Shown here: positions 43,205-54,985 of the stretch, piece after piece
How the letters are laid out: every line of letters starts with the position of its first letter
How positions within the stretch are numbered: position 1 is the first letter of the stretch
DNA from: Cricetomys ansorgei
Taxonomy: Eukaryota > Chordata > Mammalia > Rodentia > Nesomyidae
Direction of reading: 5' to 3'
DNA: 64,000 nucleotides
Assembly: GCA_026225945.1 (NCBI GenBank)
Contig: JAMJFZ010001133.1
Coordinates: 11,095,501-11,159,500, forward strand
Program-made: the position numbers and the translations under genes
Notes under the pieces: generated by a model
What the model was told of the DNA's origin: nothing
What the model saw: only the letters and a program-made list of their open reading frames with translations
The model's database searches: none

Positions 43205-43550
43205 TTCTGAGACAAGATACCTGACAGAATCAGCTCGAAAGAGGAGAGCATTATCTTGAGTCAGGATTTAAGGGGATGGAGTCTTTCATGGTGGAGAAGG
43301 TAGGGTAGTGTGGGGAGCTTGTGGTACAGCTTTCAAATCTCAGTGGACAAGGGAGAAAAGAGAGCTAGGGCAGCATTGGCTGGGCTGTCACCCTCAAGTC
43401 TCACCCCTACAGGAAGCTACTTGCTCTAACTTAGAACCCACTCCCTAAGGATCCCACAATCTCCCTGCACATCGTCACCAGCTGGAGAGCAAGTGTTCAA
43501 GCACATAAGTTTGTGGAAGGCATTTCCCATGGAAGCCCCAACACTGTTGG
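43205..43550 (+). repeat. Interspersed repeat family A, copy 1
   Basis: TTTCTGAGACAAGATACCTGAC, TTTCATGGTGGAGAAGG, CTCTAACTTAGAACCCACTCC, AAGGATCCCACAATC and GAGCAAGTGTTCAAGCACATAAG share order and wording with segments at 48592 and 61895. The class is not resolved; it resembles a mammalian LTR or DNA-derived repeat. Confidence 0.6.
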
Positions 43551-44655
43551 GAAGATTGAGGAGAGGAGCTTAAGGACTGTGTTTATGGGGGAAGAATGCT
43601 GAGCTGTGCACAGCACGGGCAAACCAGAGGAGAGCAACTTGACTTAAGATTCAAACCTCTCTCCTGCTTCCTTCCTTCTGTGATATTTGAAACATTTGTA
43701 GCACAAGGAAGAGGGCCAAGAATTTCTGAATGTCATATTACGCCACCTGGATATTGGATCAAGGGCCATAGACATGAGCAGTCAACACGGCTTGATGGGA
43801 AGGTGGATGTTATTAGCAATGACCTCAGTGCAGAGAAAGGAGAGAAGACCCATGCCACTCAGTTTGGGAACAGAAATAAATTGACCACCCTGTAGAGCCC
43901 TGGAAAAACACTCCTGGGGCCTTGCCCCTTTTGCTTCTAAAAAAAAGGTAAACAACAAATAGACAGAAATGAATTCCGGGGCTCCCAACCCCAGGGCCTC
44001 CATTAGCTTGGGGAGTCCCCTCAGGCTGCAGAAGTGGGGAAGGAACTTGAGGTGGTGGGAATTTGGGGGTCTCTCAGGTGTTGGAAGGAAACCGGAAGAC
44101 ATCTGGCTCGGTTTCCCTGTTTTTTTCTCTGGTCCCATGAGGGGATCGGCCTGTCCGTGTCCTGGCTGTCTCCCCCACTGCCCATCTTGCAGTTTTCTCC
44201 CGAGGATGCACTGTGGTTGGATTATTGTAGACTGGGGAAGCTCTGTGCGGGGGAGATGGATGATCATCACTCCTGTCAGAGTGGTCAGCTGATGGGTGAT
44301 TCATGCCCAGCTGGGGATAAAAACAGATTGAGAGGCAAAAGCTGCTCAAGGTAACACAAGGAAGAAATCAACAAATACAGCCGGTTGGGGAAGCTTGCCT
44401 CACCTCTGGAACTAAAGGCAAACAGGAAAACTGAACGCTGCGACTGTCTGACTAAGGAGAAGTCTGAGGGATGTGTCTCTGATGCAGAAGGAAGGAATCG
44501 TGATCTACTTCACGTTATGTGTTTACTTTTGTATGTTTTGAAACTGATGAAGTAGAAAAATCTAGGAAGAAAAGGAGGGATTGAGTGCATGTGTTGTACT
44601 CAGTTATTTTCCTCAACACTAATGGCTACGGAGACAGATTCCTGTCATTCATGTA
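43551..44655. other. Unique sequence, no gene recognised
   Basis: A minus-strand ORF of 162 codons (43782-44270) is opposed by plus-strand ORFs of about 100 codons. None has features of a real protein. Confidence 0.4.
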
Positions 44656-44656
44656 T

Positions 44657-44689
<33 letters not shown>

Positions 44690-44718
44690 CACACACACAC
44701 ACACGCACACACACACAC
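44656..44718. repeat. CA microsatellite
   Basis: About 31 CA units with two CG interruptions. Confidence 0.95.
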
Positions 44719-45493
44719 CTCTAAACCCCATCCTTGAAATTATAGTGACTTTAGCTACTCCAGGATTCTCATCACACTGTAAGCCTATTGTGACGAAACT
44801 GTCAACTCTCTGTAAGATGTGGCAAGATGCAGTGGTTGGTATTTACTGTGAAAGGACTTTAAAACTCATTTGCCCTGAAATATCCTGAGTAAACTCTGCA
44901 CGACAGAACTCTTAAACCCTCACTTACCTTCAAACATCTATATATATGTGATATTGCCAAAGCTTCTTCACGTTTTATTTCTCCATTTCTTTTATCTGCA
45001 CGCATTTTCAGAGTTACAGTTATCGCACAGGCTTGCCAAACGTGTATTATTAACTATTCCTTGAATCAGTACATTTCTTAAAACCAGTTCTTTAGATAGC
45101 CAGGTGTCCCCTTTTGAGCTATTGCATAAAAAATATCAACGCTGACAGCAGACAGGTCTTCCTGACCCCGTGAGGTTGACAACTGAGGACTGTCGTCATG
45201 TTTACACTTCTTAGATAAGCAGAACTGATCCCCCTGACATGCTGCGTCTGGGATTTGGAAACATAACCCGTAACTTGGTTTTTCTAGGTGCAGGAGGACT
45301 TCGTGTACCTGCAGCCACGCTGACCCTTGTCCACCACATATGGATGGGTAAGGGCATCTGCCTTGGTTCAGCTGTTGCACTCTGCTTCGCTTCAAACCAT
45401 GCTCCTGGACCTGCCTTTGAAAACGGCCTGTTGTATTTCTAGTGGGCCATTCCCGAGTTCTAGGGCATCCCATGACATTTCTACTATGGACAT
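44719..45493. other. Unique sequence, no gene recognised
   Basis: A short ORF at 45078-45473 (minus) overlaps a plus-strand ORF. A possible acceptor TTTTTCTAG near 45288 is not followed by a long open frame. Confidence 0.35.
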
Positions 45494-45596
45494 ACTCTGG
45501 GGTTGAATTGTTTTCCCCTTTCCCAATCCATATGTTGAAACCCGAAGTCTCAGTATAACAGTCAATATGATCACAAAGGGATCGTTTTATTTTTTC

Positions 45597-45778
45597 TATT
45601 TGTTTTGCAGTGATGGGTATTGAACCTACGCAAGTGTGTTCTACTGCTAACCTACTAATCTATATTCACAGAGTCTCACTAAGCTGGCTAGGCTAGTCTT
45701 GTATTTTATTCTCTGGCTCAGGTTGGCCTTGAACTTGTGATCCTCCTGTATCAACCTCCTGAGGCTTGGTGCAGACAT
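45597..45778 (-). mobile_element. B1-ID/B4-type SINE (antisense) inside LTR
   Basis: GTGATGGGTATTGAACCTACGC, TTCTACTGCTAAC, AGAGTCTCACTAAGCTGGC and GGCCTTGAACTTGTGATCCTCCTG give an ID part plus a B1-like part in antisense order. Confidence 0.65.
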
Positions 45779-45865
45779 CATCTTTAAGAAGAAATTTCAA
45801 GTTGATTAAATCCTCAAAGGTGAGGTCTTAATCTGAAAGGACTATGTATTTCTGAGAAGAGCAGA

Positions 45866-46072
45866 GGAGCCCAGGAGAGACGGCTCAGAGGTTAAGAGTA
45901 TTGGCTGCTCTTGCAGAAGAAGACCTAGGATTGGTTCCCAGCATCTCCATAGTGACTCACAACTATCTGAAACTTTAGTTCCAGGGGATCTGATGCCCTC
46001 CATGGGCACGACACACATACATGGCACACATATGCACTCATGCATATAAAATAAACACAATAAAAAGTAAGA
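45866..46072 (+). mobile_element. B2 SINE (sense) inside LTR
   Basis: GCCCAGGAGAGACGGCTCAGAGGTTAAGAG, TGCTCTTGCAGAAGAAGACC, GATTGGTTCCCAGCATC and GGGGATCTGATGCCCTCC match B2. The tail ends AAATAAACACAATAAAAAG. Confidence 0.92.
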
Positions 46073-46384
46073 ACAGAGATTTCTCTCTTTGTCATGAGAA
46101 CACAGCAAGAAGTTCTGTCTGAAAGCTGGAAGCATCCTACCTGCCTGGTACCTCAATCTTTCAGCATCCAGAGCCATAAGAAAACAAATCTCCATTGTCT
46201 AAGATGCTCACTCTGGCATTCTGTTGCAACATCTAATACTATCATCAATGTAGAGCAGGTACAAAAGGGCTGTCAAAAGTACCTTGCTCCTGTCTAGTCT
46301 GTCCTTAAAACATCATTCTCTGTCCTTTTCCCCACGGTGTTACTTGCACTCACACCAACGCTAATACTCTGTTACTAACATATA

Positions 46385-46650
46385 ACGTTTACCAAGGTCT
46401 CACAATGGGCCAAACTCTGTTCGCGATGTTTCTGTAATGCTGGTTATATGAGAAAGACGCTGTTTTGGATTAAGTAAAATCGTTAATCTCCGTAACGACT
46501 CCGAGAGGTTGATATTATCATCCCCATTTCATATTTACTAAACTGATGTTTAGGGAAATTTAGTCAAGCAAGTAGCAGAGTACAGATTCGAACTCAACAA
46601 GCCTGGTTTCAGTGTCCTTGCTGTTTAACAAATGTTATGCTGCTCTAAGA
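46385..46650 (-). mobile_element. MIR SINE (antisense)
   Basis: GTTTACCAAGGTCTCACAATGGGCC, TTAATCTCCGTAACGACTCC, GATATTATCATCCCCATTTCA, AGTCAAGCAAGTAGCAGAG and GATTCGAACTCAACAAGCC match reverse-complement MIR almost end to end. Confidence 0.85.
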
Positions 46651-46662
46651 AGCCTGTTATAT

Positions 46663-46735
46663 CTTTTAAACCACACTATAGACTCATAAAGTCGGTGCTA
46701 TTAAGAGCCTGGCAGAGAAACTGAGGCACAAGACA
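46663..46735 (-). mobile_element. Possible second MIR fragment
   Basis: AAGTCGGTGCTATTAAGAGCC and GAGAAACTGAGGCACAAG resemble the antisense MIR core. It is short and uncertain. Confidence 0.4.
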
Positions 46736-46740
46736 TTCAT

Positions 46741-47204
46741 GTAGTATTCCTTGATGCTGCCATCAAGCATTCAATAAGCTCTCCAACCAACACCAGAAGC
46801 TTCTAGCCTTACCACCTACATGGGTCCTTTAAAGGTGATAATGTTGAAGACAAATGGTCTCCTGCAGATGTCTAAGAAGGAGTTTCCATGAAAAGGCCAA
46901 TGTGATGAACAGCTCCTGGAGGTGGATGTGCATGCTCGCAGGAAGTAGACAGAGTTGGTGATGCTCTCTTGGCCATGGGCACCATATCTACACCGTCTGT
47001 ATTCCGTGCTTTACCAGAGATTTCCATCTCAGAGGCAGGGAGGGAACTTGAATTCCCTGGGCTCCGACTCAAGCAGAGTGCATGTGTCTGGGAGTCAAAG
47101 CGTCTTTGTCTGACACTGGGACAACTTCTCTCGCTCGAAGTCTGCTATGCACCTGCAGATTTCCCATTAAACTGCCTGCCGAATCAGGAATAATGATTCT
47201 CAGG
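46741..47204. other. Unique sequence, nothing recognised
   Basis: No repeat or gene structure recognised. Confidence 0.35.
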
Positions 47205-47480
47205 AGGAAGAGATATTATTTGCATTTGAATTAATGTTGAGTTCGGAGTCACAGATTCCTCATCAAGAAGGATTTGGAGCAATTGCTGACATCTTGGGGA
47301 TCTGTGGCCAGCTTGTTACTCTCATCTCACAGGGTAGTACTAGAATTCTTAATTTTCTTCAAGTCTTCTTTCAAAAGTTTGGCTCTTTTTACCCCCATGA
47401 TCATAATTATAATAATTTTGAAGCATCAGTCTGCTCAGATATCAAGGTGTTGAATGGATAATTTCACTTTAATGAATTTG
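47205..47480. promoter_or_regulatory. Candidate regulatory segment (octamer/AT cores)
   Basis: Repeat-free sequence has a perfect octamer ATTTGCAT at 47218-47225 next to GAATTAATG, then ATCATAATTATAATAATTTTG near 47400 and AATGAATTTG near 47472. Motifs are direct; enhancer role is inference. Confidence 0.22.
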
Positions 47481-48591
47481 TCTCATATGGGCTTGTTTTC
47501 CACATCTGTCCTGAGCTGAATAGCTAACTGGGCTAATATGGGAACTGTTCCGTTTCATTAGCTTCTCCCTGTTGATTTCCTTGAGGTGGAACTGACGCAC
47601 CGCAGTTGTGAGCCCTGTCAGCGCTTTCCTTTGAAGCAAGCCCAGATCCAAATTCTATTCTAAGACACTGATGCCAAGGAAGAATAAAAAACGAAATAGT
47701 CTTTTCATCTAGTTAAATTGCAGGATCCCACACAGTCACTGGCTTCTGCGAGACTAACAAGTGTTTGTTATGGACCTCATAAACACTCGTACCCAAGACC
47801 ATCACCCATCACGAGCAAAGTGTTCAAAGGGGGTCACACATCCCTGGCGAAGGGCAGGTGCGGGTGGAGGAGAGGGGAACTCAGGGAGGGACAGAGGGGG
47901 AAAGGAAGAAACCAGGCATCATGGAAACTCAGAAGCTTTGTTTCAAGGGCTTTCATTTGAGTTGAAAGCTTTGCAGTCTCTTATGAGCGTGTCTCGGCTG
48001 CTATGTGGCCCAGGAGAATATTCCGGCATGTAGTTTCGAGTAAGATGAGGTTAGGGAATGACACAGAATACTTGCCTTCCTGGACCTCCCAGTGCAGCCT
48101 GGATGGTGAAGTGATCAGGGAGGGTGCTCCAGGCTGTGAGGGAAAACCTGAGCCACACAGGAAGGATCTGTGCTGTCTCTCACAGCAGGAAGGCCAAGTG
48201 CACGTCAATGGCGGCCATGAAGACCCTTCTGCCCTGATGTCCTTTGTTTAAGAAAATTCTTAAGCTTTTCTACTCAGGACTGTACGGTAGCCACCAAGGT
48301 GGCATGCTTTTTGTTTTTATCAAATCCCCATAATGGGTATAGCTTGAGAGTCTCCATTCATGAAAGAAACATTCATCACTGGGGTTTGGTTGGGTGAATA
48401 GGCCTTGTCCTGTGCTAGAAACTATAATTGCTTTCAAGGGAAAGTCATGAGCTGTTTTTTTAAACTCCAGAATCAATTATTGGCAAGAAGTATGGATGAA
48501 CTCCATCCTGATGTAGATACATTATTTTGTGGGCCATGTGGGCTGTTGAGAGACAGGATGATAATTGAAGAAGTGAAGGAAGAAATAGAGT
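47481..48591. other. Unique sequence, no gene recognised
   Basis: Several ORFs of 60-90 codons on both strands overlap. None has a domain or splice support. Confidence 0.4.
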
Positions 48592-48965
48592 ATGTTAGTC
48601 AGCTTCCTGTTACTGTGACAAAATGCCTGAGTCAATCAACTTAAATGCAGGAAAGGTATGTTTGACTCACGGTTTCTGAGGTTTGAGTCCATGATCACTT
48701 GGCTCTGTCATTTGGAGCCTGTGGATAACACACCATGAAGAGTAAGCACAAAGAAGGAAGCCTGTTTGCCTTGTGGTGCATAGGAGGCAGGGCTGGGGAG
48801 AAGACGGGAAGAGGCATTTGGACCAGTATCCCTTTAAAAGTCATACCTTCAATTTACTAACACAGCTCCACTGGGTCTCACAGCCTAAAGATTCTCCCAC
48901 CTTGCAGTAGTGCCGTGCGATTTGGTTCCAAGCCTTCAGCACATGAGTCTTTGTGAAACGTTAGA
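48592..48965 (+). repeat. Interspersed repeat family A, copy 2
   Basis: TTAGTCAGCTTCCTGTTACTGTGAC, AAAATGCCTGAGTCAATC, GACTCACGGTTTCTGAGG, CCTGTTTGCCTTGTGGTG, AAGATTCTCCCACC and AAGCCTTCAGCACATGAG form the fullest copy of the family at 43205 and 61895. Confidence 0.65.
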
Positions 48966-50111
48966 GAAATGAACATATCATGGAGAAGAACTTACTATGC
49001 CAGTCCTTATTGAAGAGTGTCACCAGCACTGCTTTGAGGTGAAGAGATCATCTGATGTCTATTGGACCAAACTGGATCAAATTCCCCTAAGGATAGGAAA
49101 AAATAGGAAACAAAGCCAGAAAATTGAAGTAAACACCAAGAAATCAGAACTAAACTGTTAGAAAGAAGTGAGTTCTGTATGTGTCTGTGCACTGTCTTTA
49201 CTGGATGAGTATCCTGACCCATGTTCTACAAGACTTCAGAAGGACGGACCCCAGACACCCCAAGGGTTCCAGCCAGAAAAGTAAGAATGAACTTGAGGCT
49301 TCTGGGTGAGGTGCTTCCTGCCTGGTCAGACCAGCTCTATGGTAGCCACTCCCCCCTGCAAGCACTTTGTTAAGTTTTATGTTTCTTTATGCCAAATATG
49401 CTTTCATATTTCTCTTAGTCACGTGGGAACATTTCTAAGTTGTCCATTTCATGTACTTTTCAGTGTACTGGTTGGGATTAGCAGAGGGGATGTCGTCTCT
49501 TGAAGCTGAAGGTTTGGAATGTAAGCGGAAACAGCCACTTTCCCTGGGTTATGGTACATTTAAGTTTTAAGTAGCTGTCAAAGTGATGACAACTGTCCAA
49601 AGATGATCTGGATACGGGCAGAGTCACAGGGTGGATTCCAGTAGGACCACCCTAAGGCAAGCCTTTCTAGCCAGTAACAGATGTGACACAGGCTTTCTGA
49701 AAACCCAAACTTTAATCAGGGACTCAAAAAAGACAGAAATGTTGAGGAAAGAGGCAGCAACGATGGAAGCAGATTAGTGCTCCGGGACCTGTGCTAGATT
49801 TGCAGACTGGCTGGATAATAAATGACCTTGAGGACAAAGCCAAGAGCTCAGATATCTGAAGACAATTGAGAAAATGGTGCTATTGTTTCTTTTCACCCTG
49901 AGTGCTGTTGGGGATGAAGCAATGGAAGCTTTAAGAAGGGGATCATGGGGTCCTCTTTTTCTCTCCCAAGCCACAGGTGAGCAGTTTTGCTCTGCCATGT
50001 TACCCCCATGATATGCTATTTCTTGAGACACCCAAAAGAAATACAGCCTATTAACTTTGGGCTGGGATGTGTAAAACCTCTCACTAAAATATATCGGTTC
50101 TCTCTAAATTG
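48966..50111. other. Unique sequence, nothing recognised
   Basis: No repeat or gene structure recognised. Confidence 0.4.
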
Positions 50112-50578
50112 ATGATCTCAGGTGTGCCAGTTAATTTGATTGGGTTGAGAAGTATTTAGGGGATTAGTGAAGCGCATCTTTGGATGTGTCTATGGTGGTA
50201 TTTCCAGTGGCAATTAAATCATGAGACTCTAGCATAACGAATTCACGAATCCCTCGATGAATTCTCAATATGACGACACTGTGGGCGCTGGTGAAAAGCA
50301 GCAGGTGGATCTAGTTGAAGGAAATAGGTCTCTAGGGGTGCCTTTGGGGGCTCTATCTGACCATCACTCCTACCTGCATGCTTTCCTTCTTTCTGCTCCT
50401 CGGTGGGCCACGAAGTGAGCAGCTCTCCTCCATGACGTCTCTCGTCCCCATGATGTTTTGTCCAAGTGAATGAATATAAGAAACAGTAGAAAAGAACCCT
50501 CTGAAGCCTAGAGCCAAAGTAGAATGTCCCCCTTTGTGTCGGTCAGATGCGTTGTCACAGCAATGGTTAAGGTAACTT
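50112..50578 (+). repeat. Interspersed repeat family B (sense)
   Basis: GTGCCAGTTAATTTGATTGGGTTGAG, AAGTATTTAGGGGATTAGTGAAGC, GTCTATGGTGGTATTTCCAG, TCCTCCATGACG and GCGTTGTCACAGCAATGG follow a repeat I recall starting GGTTAATCTTGATTGTCAACTTGA and ending TTTTGTCACAGCAA. The class is not resolved. An inverted partial copy lies at 57495. Confidence 0.6.
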
Positions 50579-52596
50579 CCTTACTTTGTATTTGTATTTT
50601 GTACTTTGTATTCGTTATAGTGATGAAAAAACGCACACCGGAGAAAGAGTCACATGGAAAGTACATGAGGCCGCACAGCCTGAATCCTTGTGTACCTTCC
50701 TTTTCCTAAAATGGGAGTCAACATACCGTGACAAAGTATCATGACATACCAAATGGCTCTCCATGCACCCACCGAGTTGTTCCAGTCGTGAAACAAGTAG
50801 AGATGCAACAGCGACCATCAGAAAAAGAGCACCTAGATGTTCAGGCGTGCATGACACTCCTGACGAGACAGGACAGGACTAAGGGAATTTGAAGGATCTT
50901 GCTGAAGGGCTGTGGAGAACGTGAAACGAATGGAAGGTCCCAGTTAGTGGCACAGAGGCTTTGAATGCTGCTCTACCGTAATCTAGGGCAACATCTTAGC
51001 TCCTGTTCTAGGAACACCCAAACGGCACTTCTTCCTGAGGTCGGCCCTGTGTGGTGTTGCACCCGCAGGATGTTTTGAGCCTTCCTGGCCTCCACTTCCC
51101 GAATGTCAGGCTCTTCCCTCTCCCCGTGAAAGGAAGGAGGTAACAAACAAATCTGACTCCTGAAAACCACCACGTTTTGCCTCTTGAGATTTTTTTTTTT
51201 AATTCCCAAGTGGGAACAACTGCTCTAGAGTAAAATAGGGTGTCAACAGTCCTGAGTTAGGATGGGGCCAGCAGACAACCCAAGACAGTAACAGAAGTGG
51301 CCAGGCGCGGGCCAAAAAAGATTCGTAGTGGAAGAGTGAATTTTGGACCCAAGTAGAATGAGACTGGAAGAAGTGGTTTCAGGATAAAGAAGCATCTAGA
51401 TTTAAAAACTTTAGCCACTTTTTGAAAAGAAAAATAGCTACAGATTGAGCATCAAGTTGGATGTAACCCTTTATAATGAAATTACAAGAACAGCTGTGAG
51501 AACACCAAAACTTCAAGCATCTATGGTGTGTTTATGCTGAGAGTAACGCGTGGGCAAGAGGAAGGAGCTGTGGCGGACTCTGTTCGCATCCACTTCACTG
51601 CCCCACAGGTACTCCATAAATAAGAATCATCTTCATCTGGTAGGTGAGGAACCTGAGCTACTGGCTACTCTTCCCACCAGAGGCTAAATCAACTTCGGTC
51701 CAGTTTCACAGCTTGTACTGCCTCCTCCTCAACCCAGAGGAGAAGACTGTGGAATGCATGATGCACAGAAACACACATGAGACCTGACTTATCACGTGTG
51801 ATACCGTGTGTATTATACACGTGTATTCTGTGCACACGCACAGAAAGGTGTTGTTAACACGTGGGACCAGGTCCCATGGTTCTCCGAAAACCTCATTTCT
51901 GTTTGTTTTTTTTTCCAGTCTGAGAGTCCTTGAGCCGTTTCGTACGTAAGAGGGTGTGGCAGCAGGTGACTAGCCGATAGGCTGTGCCATGATTGGAGAG
52001 GGCCTGCCAATGGGCAGGGTGAAAAGATCTGGGGCCCAAGACAAAGGCTTTCTGTGCAGCTTCAGCTCAGAGAAGCTCATTTCTGATCAGGAACTTGGGT
52101 GAGAAAAGCATCTAGCTTCCACCTAGTCCTCCTGCCGGTTCAGTTCAGAGACAAGAACTTCGCTCTTCTGAGTGTTTCATTTTAAAGCAAGCCGAGTAAG
52201 AAATAACTGCACTAGAAAGAAACTGAAGGCTCAAGAGGGCCAAAGAAATGTTACTAAGATGACTCGTGCCCTGGGAGAAGGCAGGGACAAAGTGATAAAA
52301 TAGGACCCTTCCACACCTGGAAACAGGGTTGGGGTAGGTTTTAGCAAAGAAGAGGAGACCTTTGGAGAAGTTTGTAAGATTGTTCCTCCATGAAGAAGAT
52401 GGTAAGCCTATGGAATCCATTCCTTGTAAATGTTGGTAGATTACAAATGCAAAATGCCATCAGTAAAACAGTTCATCGTGTAGTTGAAGCAGCTCACTGA
52501 CGATAAGGAGTCCCTGGAGCTCACACACATGTGAGCTCAGTTTTCTAAGACAAAAATGGGGATTTGTGGTTCACAGGAAAGTACTTCTCGCTGCAT
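50579..52596. other. Unique sequence with E-box cluster
   Basis: No transposon recognised. Three CACGTG motifs lie at 51793-51863. Short homopolymers occur near 51190 and 51905. Confidence 0.4.
51793..51863. promoter_or_regulatory. Three CACGTG E-boxes in 71 bases
   Basis: CACGTG occurs at 51793-51798, 51818-51823 and 51858-51863. The middle one is inside the perfect palindrome ATACACGTGTAT (51815-51826). CACGTG binds bHLH-ZIP factors such as USF, MYC/MAX and CLOCK/BMAL1. Part of the area is TG-rich, so drifted microsatellite could contribute. Confidence 0.3.
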
Positions 52597-52665
52597 CTCT
52601 CTCTCCTCTCTCTGTCTCTCTGTTTCACTCCCTGTCTCTGTTTCTTCCTCTCTCTCTCTCTTCCT
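52597..52665. repeat. CT-rich low-complexity tract
   Basis: Interrupted CT and CTGT units with CTCTCTCTCT at its end. Confidence 0.85.
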
Positions 52666-52974
52666 GGAAAATCCAATATGGATGCCAGGTAACTAGGACT
52701 TCTAGGAGTCTGGGATGTTTCTTAGAACAAAGTGTTAACCCTTTGACATGAGTGCCGCACCGGAGATAGAAGATCAGCGTCGATCTCTTTACATCCTCCA
52801 CAGGGCCAGTTCCCACCACACCCTGTCAGGGGCCCGGCATGGAGGATGAAGAGTTGCTGTACTCTTCTGTATTCCTGAGGCAGATGTCCAGAGTCTCAGC
52901 CATTCATGCCAACAACGCTCATTCCATTGTGTGAAGTCACTCTTGTATTCTGTAACTATCTGTAAATGGTCCTA
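52666..52974. other. Unique sequence, nothing recognised
   Basis: No repeat or gene structure recognised. Confidence 0.35.
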
Positions 52975-53240
52975 CGTTATAACTGGGTAAATAAAAGTGA
53001 ACAAAGTGTTATCTCTTTTCATGGAGATTATCACTGAGTAAAAAAAAAAACAATAAACAGTAAAATTTGTATTCAGAGAAGTGCTAGGAAGATATGTCCC
53101 ACAACTGGGATGCAGATTGGGTGGGTTATGGAAATTCTAAGGAAGTCTGACTTCAAGTTAAGATCCTTAAGACCAGTGAGACTTAGCCAGGCAAAGAGCA
53201 AGGAGTAGGCTGTTCTAGAGATAAAGACGTTAGAACAGGG
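52975..53240 (-). mobile_element. L2 LINE fragment (antisense)
   Basis: AAGTGAACAAAGTGTTATCTC, TTTCATGGAGATTATCACTGAG, AACAATAAACAGTAAAATTTG, GTGCTAGGAAGATATG and GCAAAGAGCAAGGAGTAGGCTG follow antisense L2. Confidence 0.65.
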
Positions 53241-54829
53241 AGAAGCTTGGAAGGCTGTTGGAGTTGTTATTATGCAGTATGCCTGCAGAAACAGAAGGAG
53301 CAGAGGGACTTCTAGCCCCAGGAAATGCCGGGTTTCCCACTAGATACACTGGAAATCAACCGGGACCTTTTGAGCAGGAGGGAACTTACCCTGGTGCATC
53401 TATAGCTCATTCATATTCCAGCTCTCAAACGCGTATGACACCATGGATGTGGTCTGGGTCTGGCGTAAAGGCTGTTGGACAAGGGCATTATGTGATGAAC
53501 AGGGGCTGTCATTATCACACCTGCAGGACATAGGCTGACTCTGACAGAGAAGAGAGTTGGCACAGACACATGAAAACACACTAACAAACAGAGCTATCTA
53601 TTTCTGTCGCCCAGCCTCTAGCATGGAATGGGACTCACAGGTCCACAGAGAACTCTCCAGACTATGACGTTAACTCTGCTTTGTACTTAGAATCTTCCTT
53701 CAGGAGTGATAAATTGAGTGTTGTAGAGACCTCAGAAACTCCTTCACATTCCACATTCTGTCCCCTGCTGCTTCAGTATTCCCTCAGGTTTGAGGGATAA
53801 TTTAGATTACTATCTGCTAAAATGATTAGCCTTTCAGTGGTAGGTGGTAAATCAAGCTGAGAAGCATTTTTTTTTAAATGACTTACAAACAAATGACTTT
53901 GCTTCTTTAAAATATATCAACTCATGGTGAATTTAGTTTGAAGCAAATTAATTCATATTATTGTCATTTACCTTGGCCCTGGAGCTAGAAATCTCTCAGC
54001 CTATGGAAGGGACACAAACTCTTAGCTTTTCCTTCTGCCCTGTGACATTCCTTGGAGATGAGAGGGTTTGAATGTCAAGCCAGGAAAGAGAAATCTTCCA
54101 GTTGTAGCCCCTCAATCATTGCTCAGGGGATTCCCTCACAGGCTGGAAACAACCGAAGGCGGAACTTGGAATTCTGCTCACCAGTTTTAGAGAAAGAAAT
54201 AACTTTTTTAATATTACTTTTAGATAAGCAATGTCCAGAAAGAGATGCCCCTCCCACCTACTTTCCTCCTCAACATATCTCCAAATTGGGATTCTCCAGA
54301 TTAGGTGGAAGTTTGTGTTTGTCTCCTCACAGGTCACATTGCAGATGCAAGAAACTAAGCTTTCGAAGTGTAAAGCCAGTGCGGCTGAACACTGACTTCC
54401 TACCTAAGGGCTGCCTGCATTTATTTGTTTATGAAACAGTTTGGACAGATATGGGGGCAAGGGTCTCAGTCTAGCTATTTTTCTTAAGTGCAAGAAACAC
54501 ATAACATCTTTATATCTCTTCTAAAAATAATACACTTTCTGTCATGCTTTTTATAAAACATTTCCCCCAACATCACTATTTTGATGTGAGTTTTTTTTTT
54601 TTTTCCATCCTAAGGAACATCACCAGCCTTTTTCCCAACTTGGGGGTGAGAGGGGGAAAAAAAAATCGGTGTTCAGAAGGTTGCATGGAACATAACTCAG
54701 GGCACTAAGAGATGATCTGAACTCTCAGGTCTCTGTTTCCCTGTGCAGCTTTTGCTTGGAAGTGAAAACACAAGCAGATAAATAGATAAATGGAGCCCAG
54801 AAGGAAAGCTGAGTCTGTGATACACAGCC
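53241..54829. other. Unique sequence, no gene recognised
   Basis: A 140-codon ORF at 54052-54474 has no recognised family, signal or splice context. Short A/T runs occur near 53868, 54590 and 54657. Confidence 0.4.
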
Positions 54830-54985
54830 GCAATGTCAGAGGAGAGCTCAGCTTCCTTGTCAGTGATAACGATAATTAAAGGGCTCTGGAACCTCAGTGG
54901 TCACCCCTGGAGTGTCTAATAGTAATTATCGGTAATTACATATTATTATGTCGGAGATATATAATTATATAATTGTTATTATTAA
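54830..54985. promoter_or_regulatory. Candidate AT-core regulatory cluster
   Basis: GTGATAACGATAATTAAAGG, then GGTCACCCCTGG and TCTAATAGTAATTATCGGTAATTACATATT give at least five TAAT/ATTA cores and a TAATTA in about 110 bases. A TA-rich tract follows. Regulatory function is inference. Confidence 0.25.

Larger units (their letters stand above)
45494..46205 (+). mobile_element. MaLR (MLT1-like) LTR split by two SINEs
   Basis: Part 1 (45494-45596) has GGGTTGAATTGTTTTCCCC and CCATATGTTGAAACCCGAAG. Part 2 (45779-45865) has AAGTTGATTAAATCCTCAAAGG and TGAGGTCTTAATC. Part 3 (46073-46205) has GTCATGAGAACACAGCAAG, TTTCAGCATCCAGAGCC and AAGAAAACAAATCTCC. Together they follow one MaLR LTR in order, with a SINE in each gap. 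Confidence 0.7.

Noticed and set aside
43782..44270. 162-codon minus-strand ORF
   Set aside because: Opposed by two plus-strand ORFs over the same bases; no recognised motif or start context.
45239..45442. Exon candidate after TTTTTCTAG at 45288
   Set aside because: The frame that follows closes after about eleven codons in one phase and has no good coding signal in others; the donor is weak.
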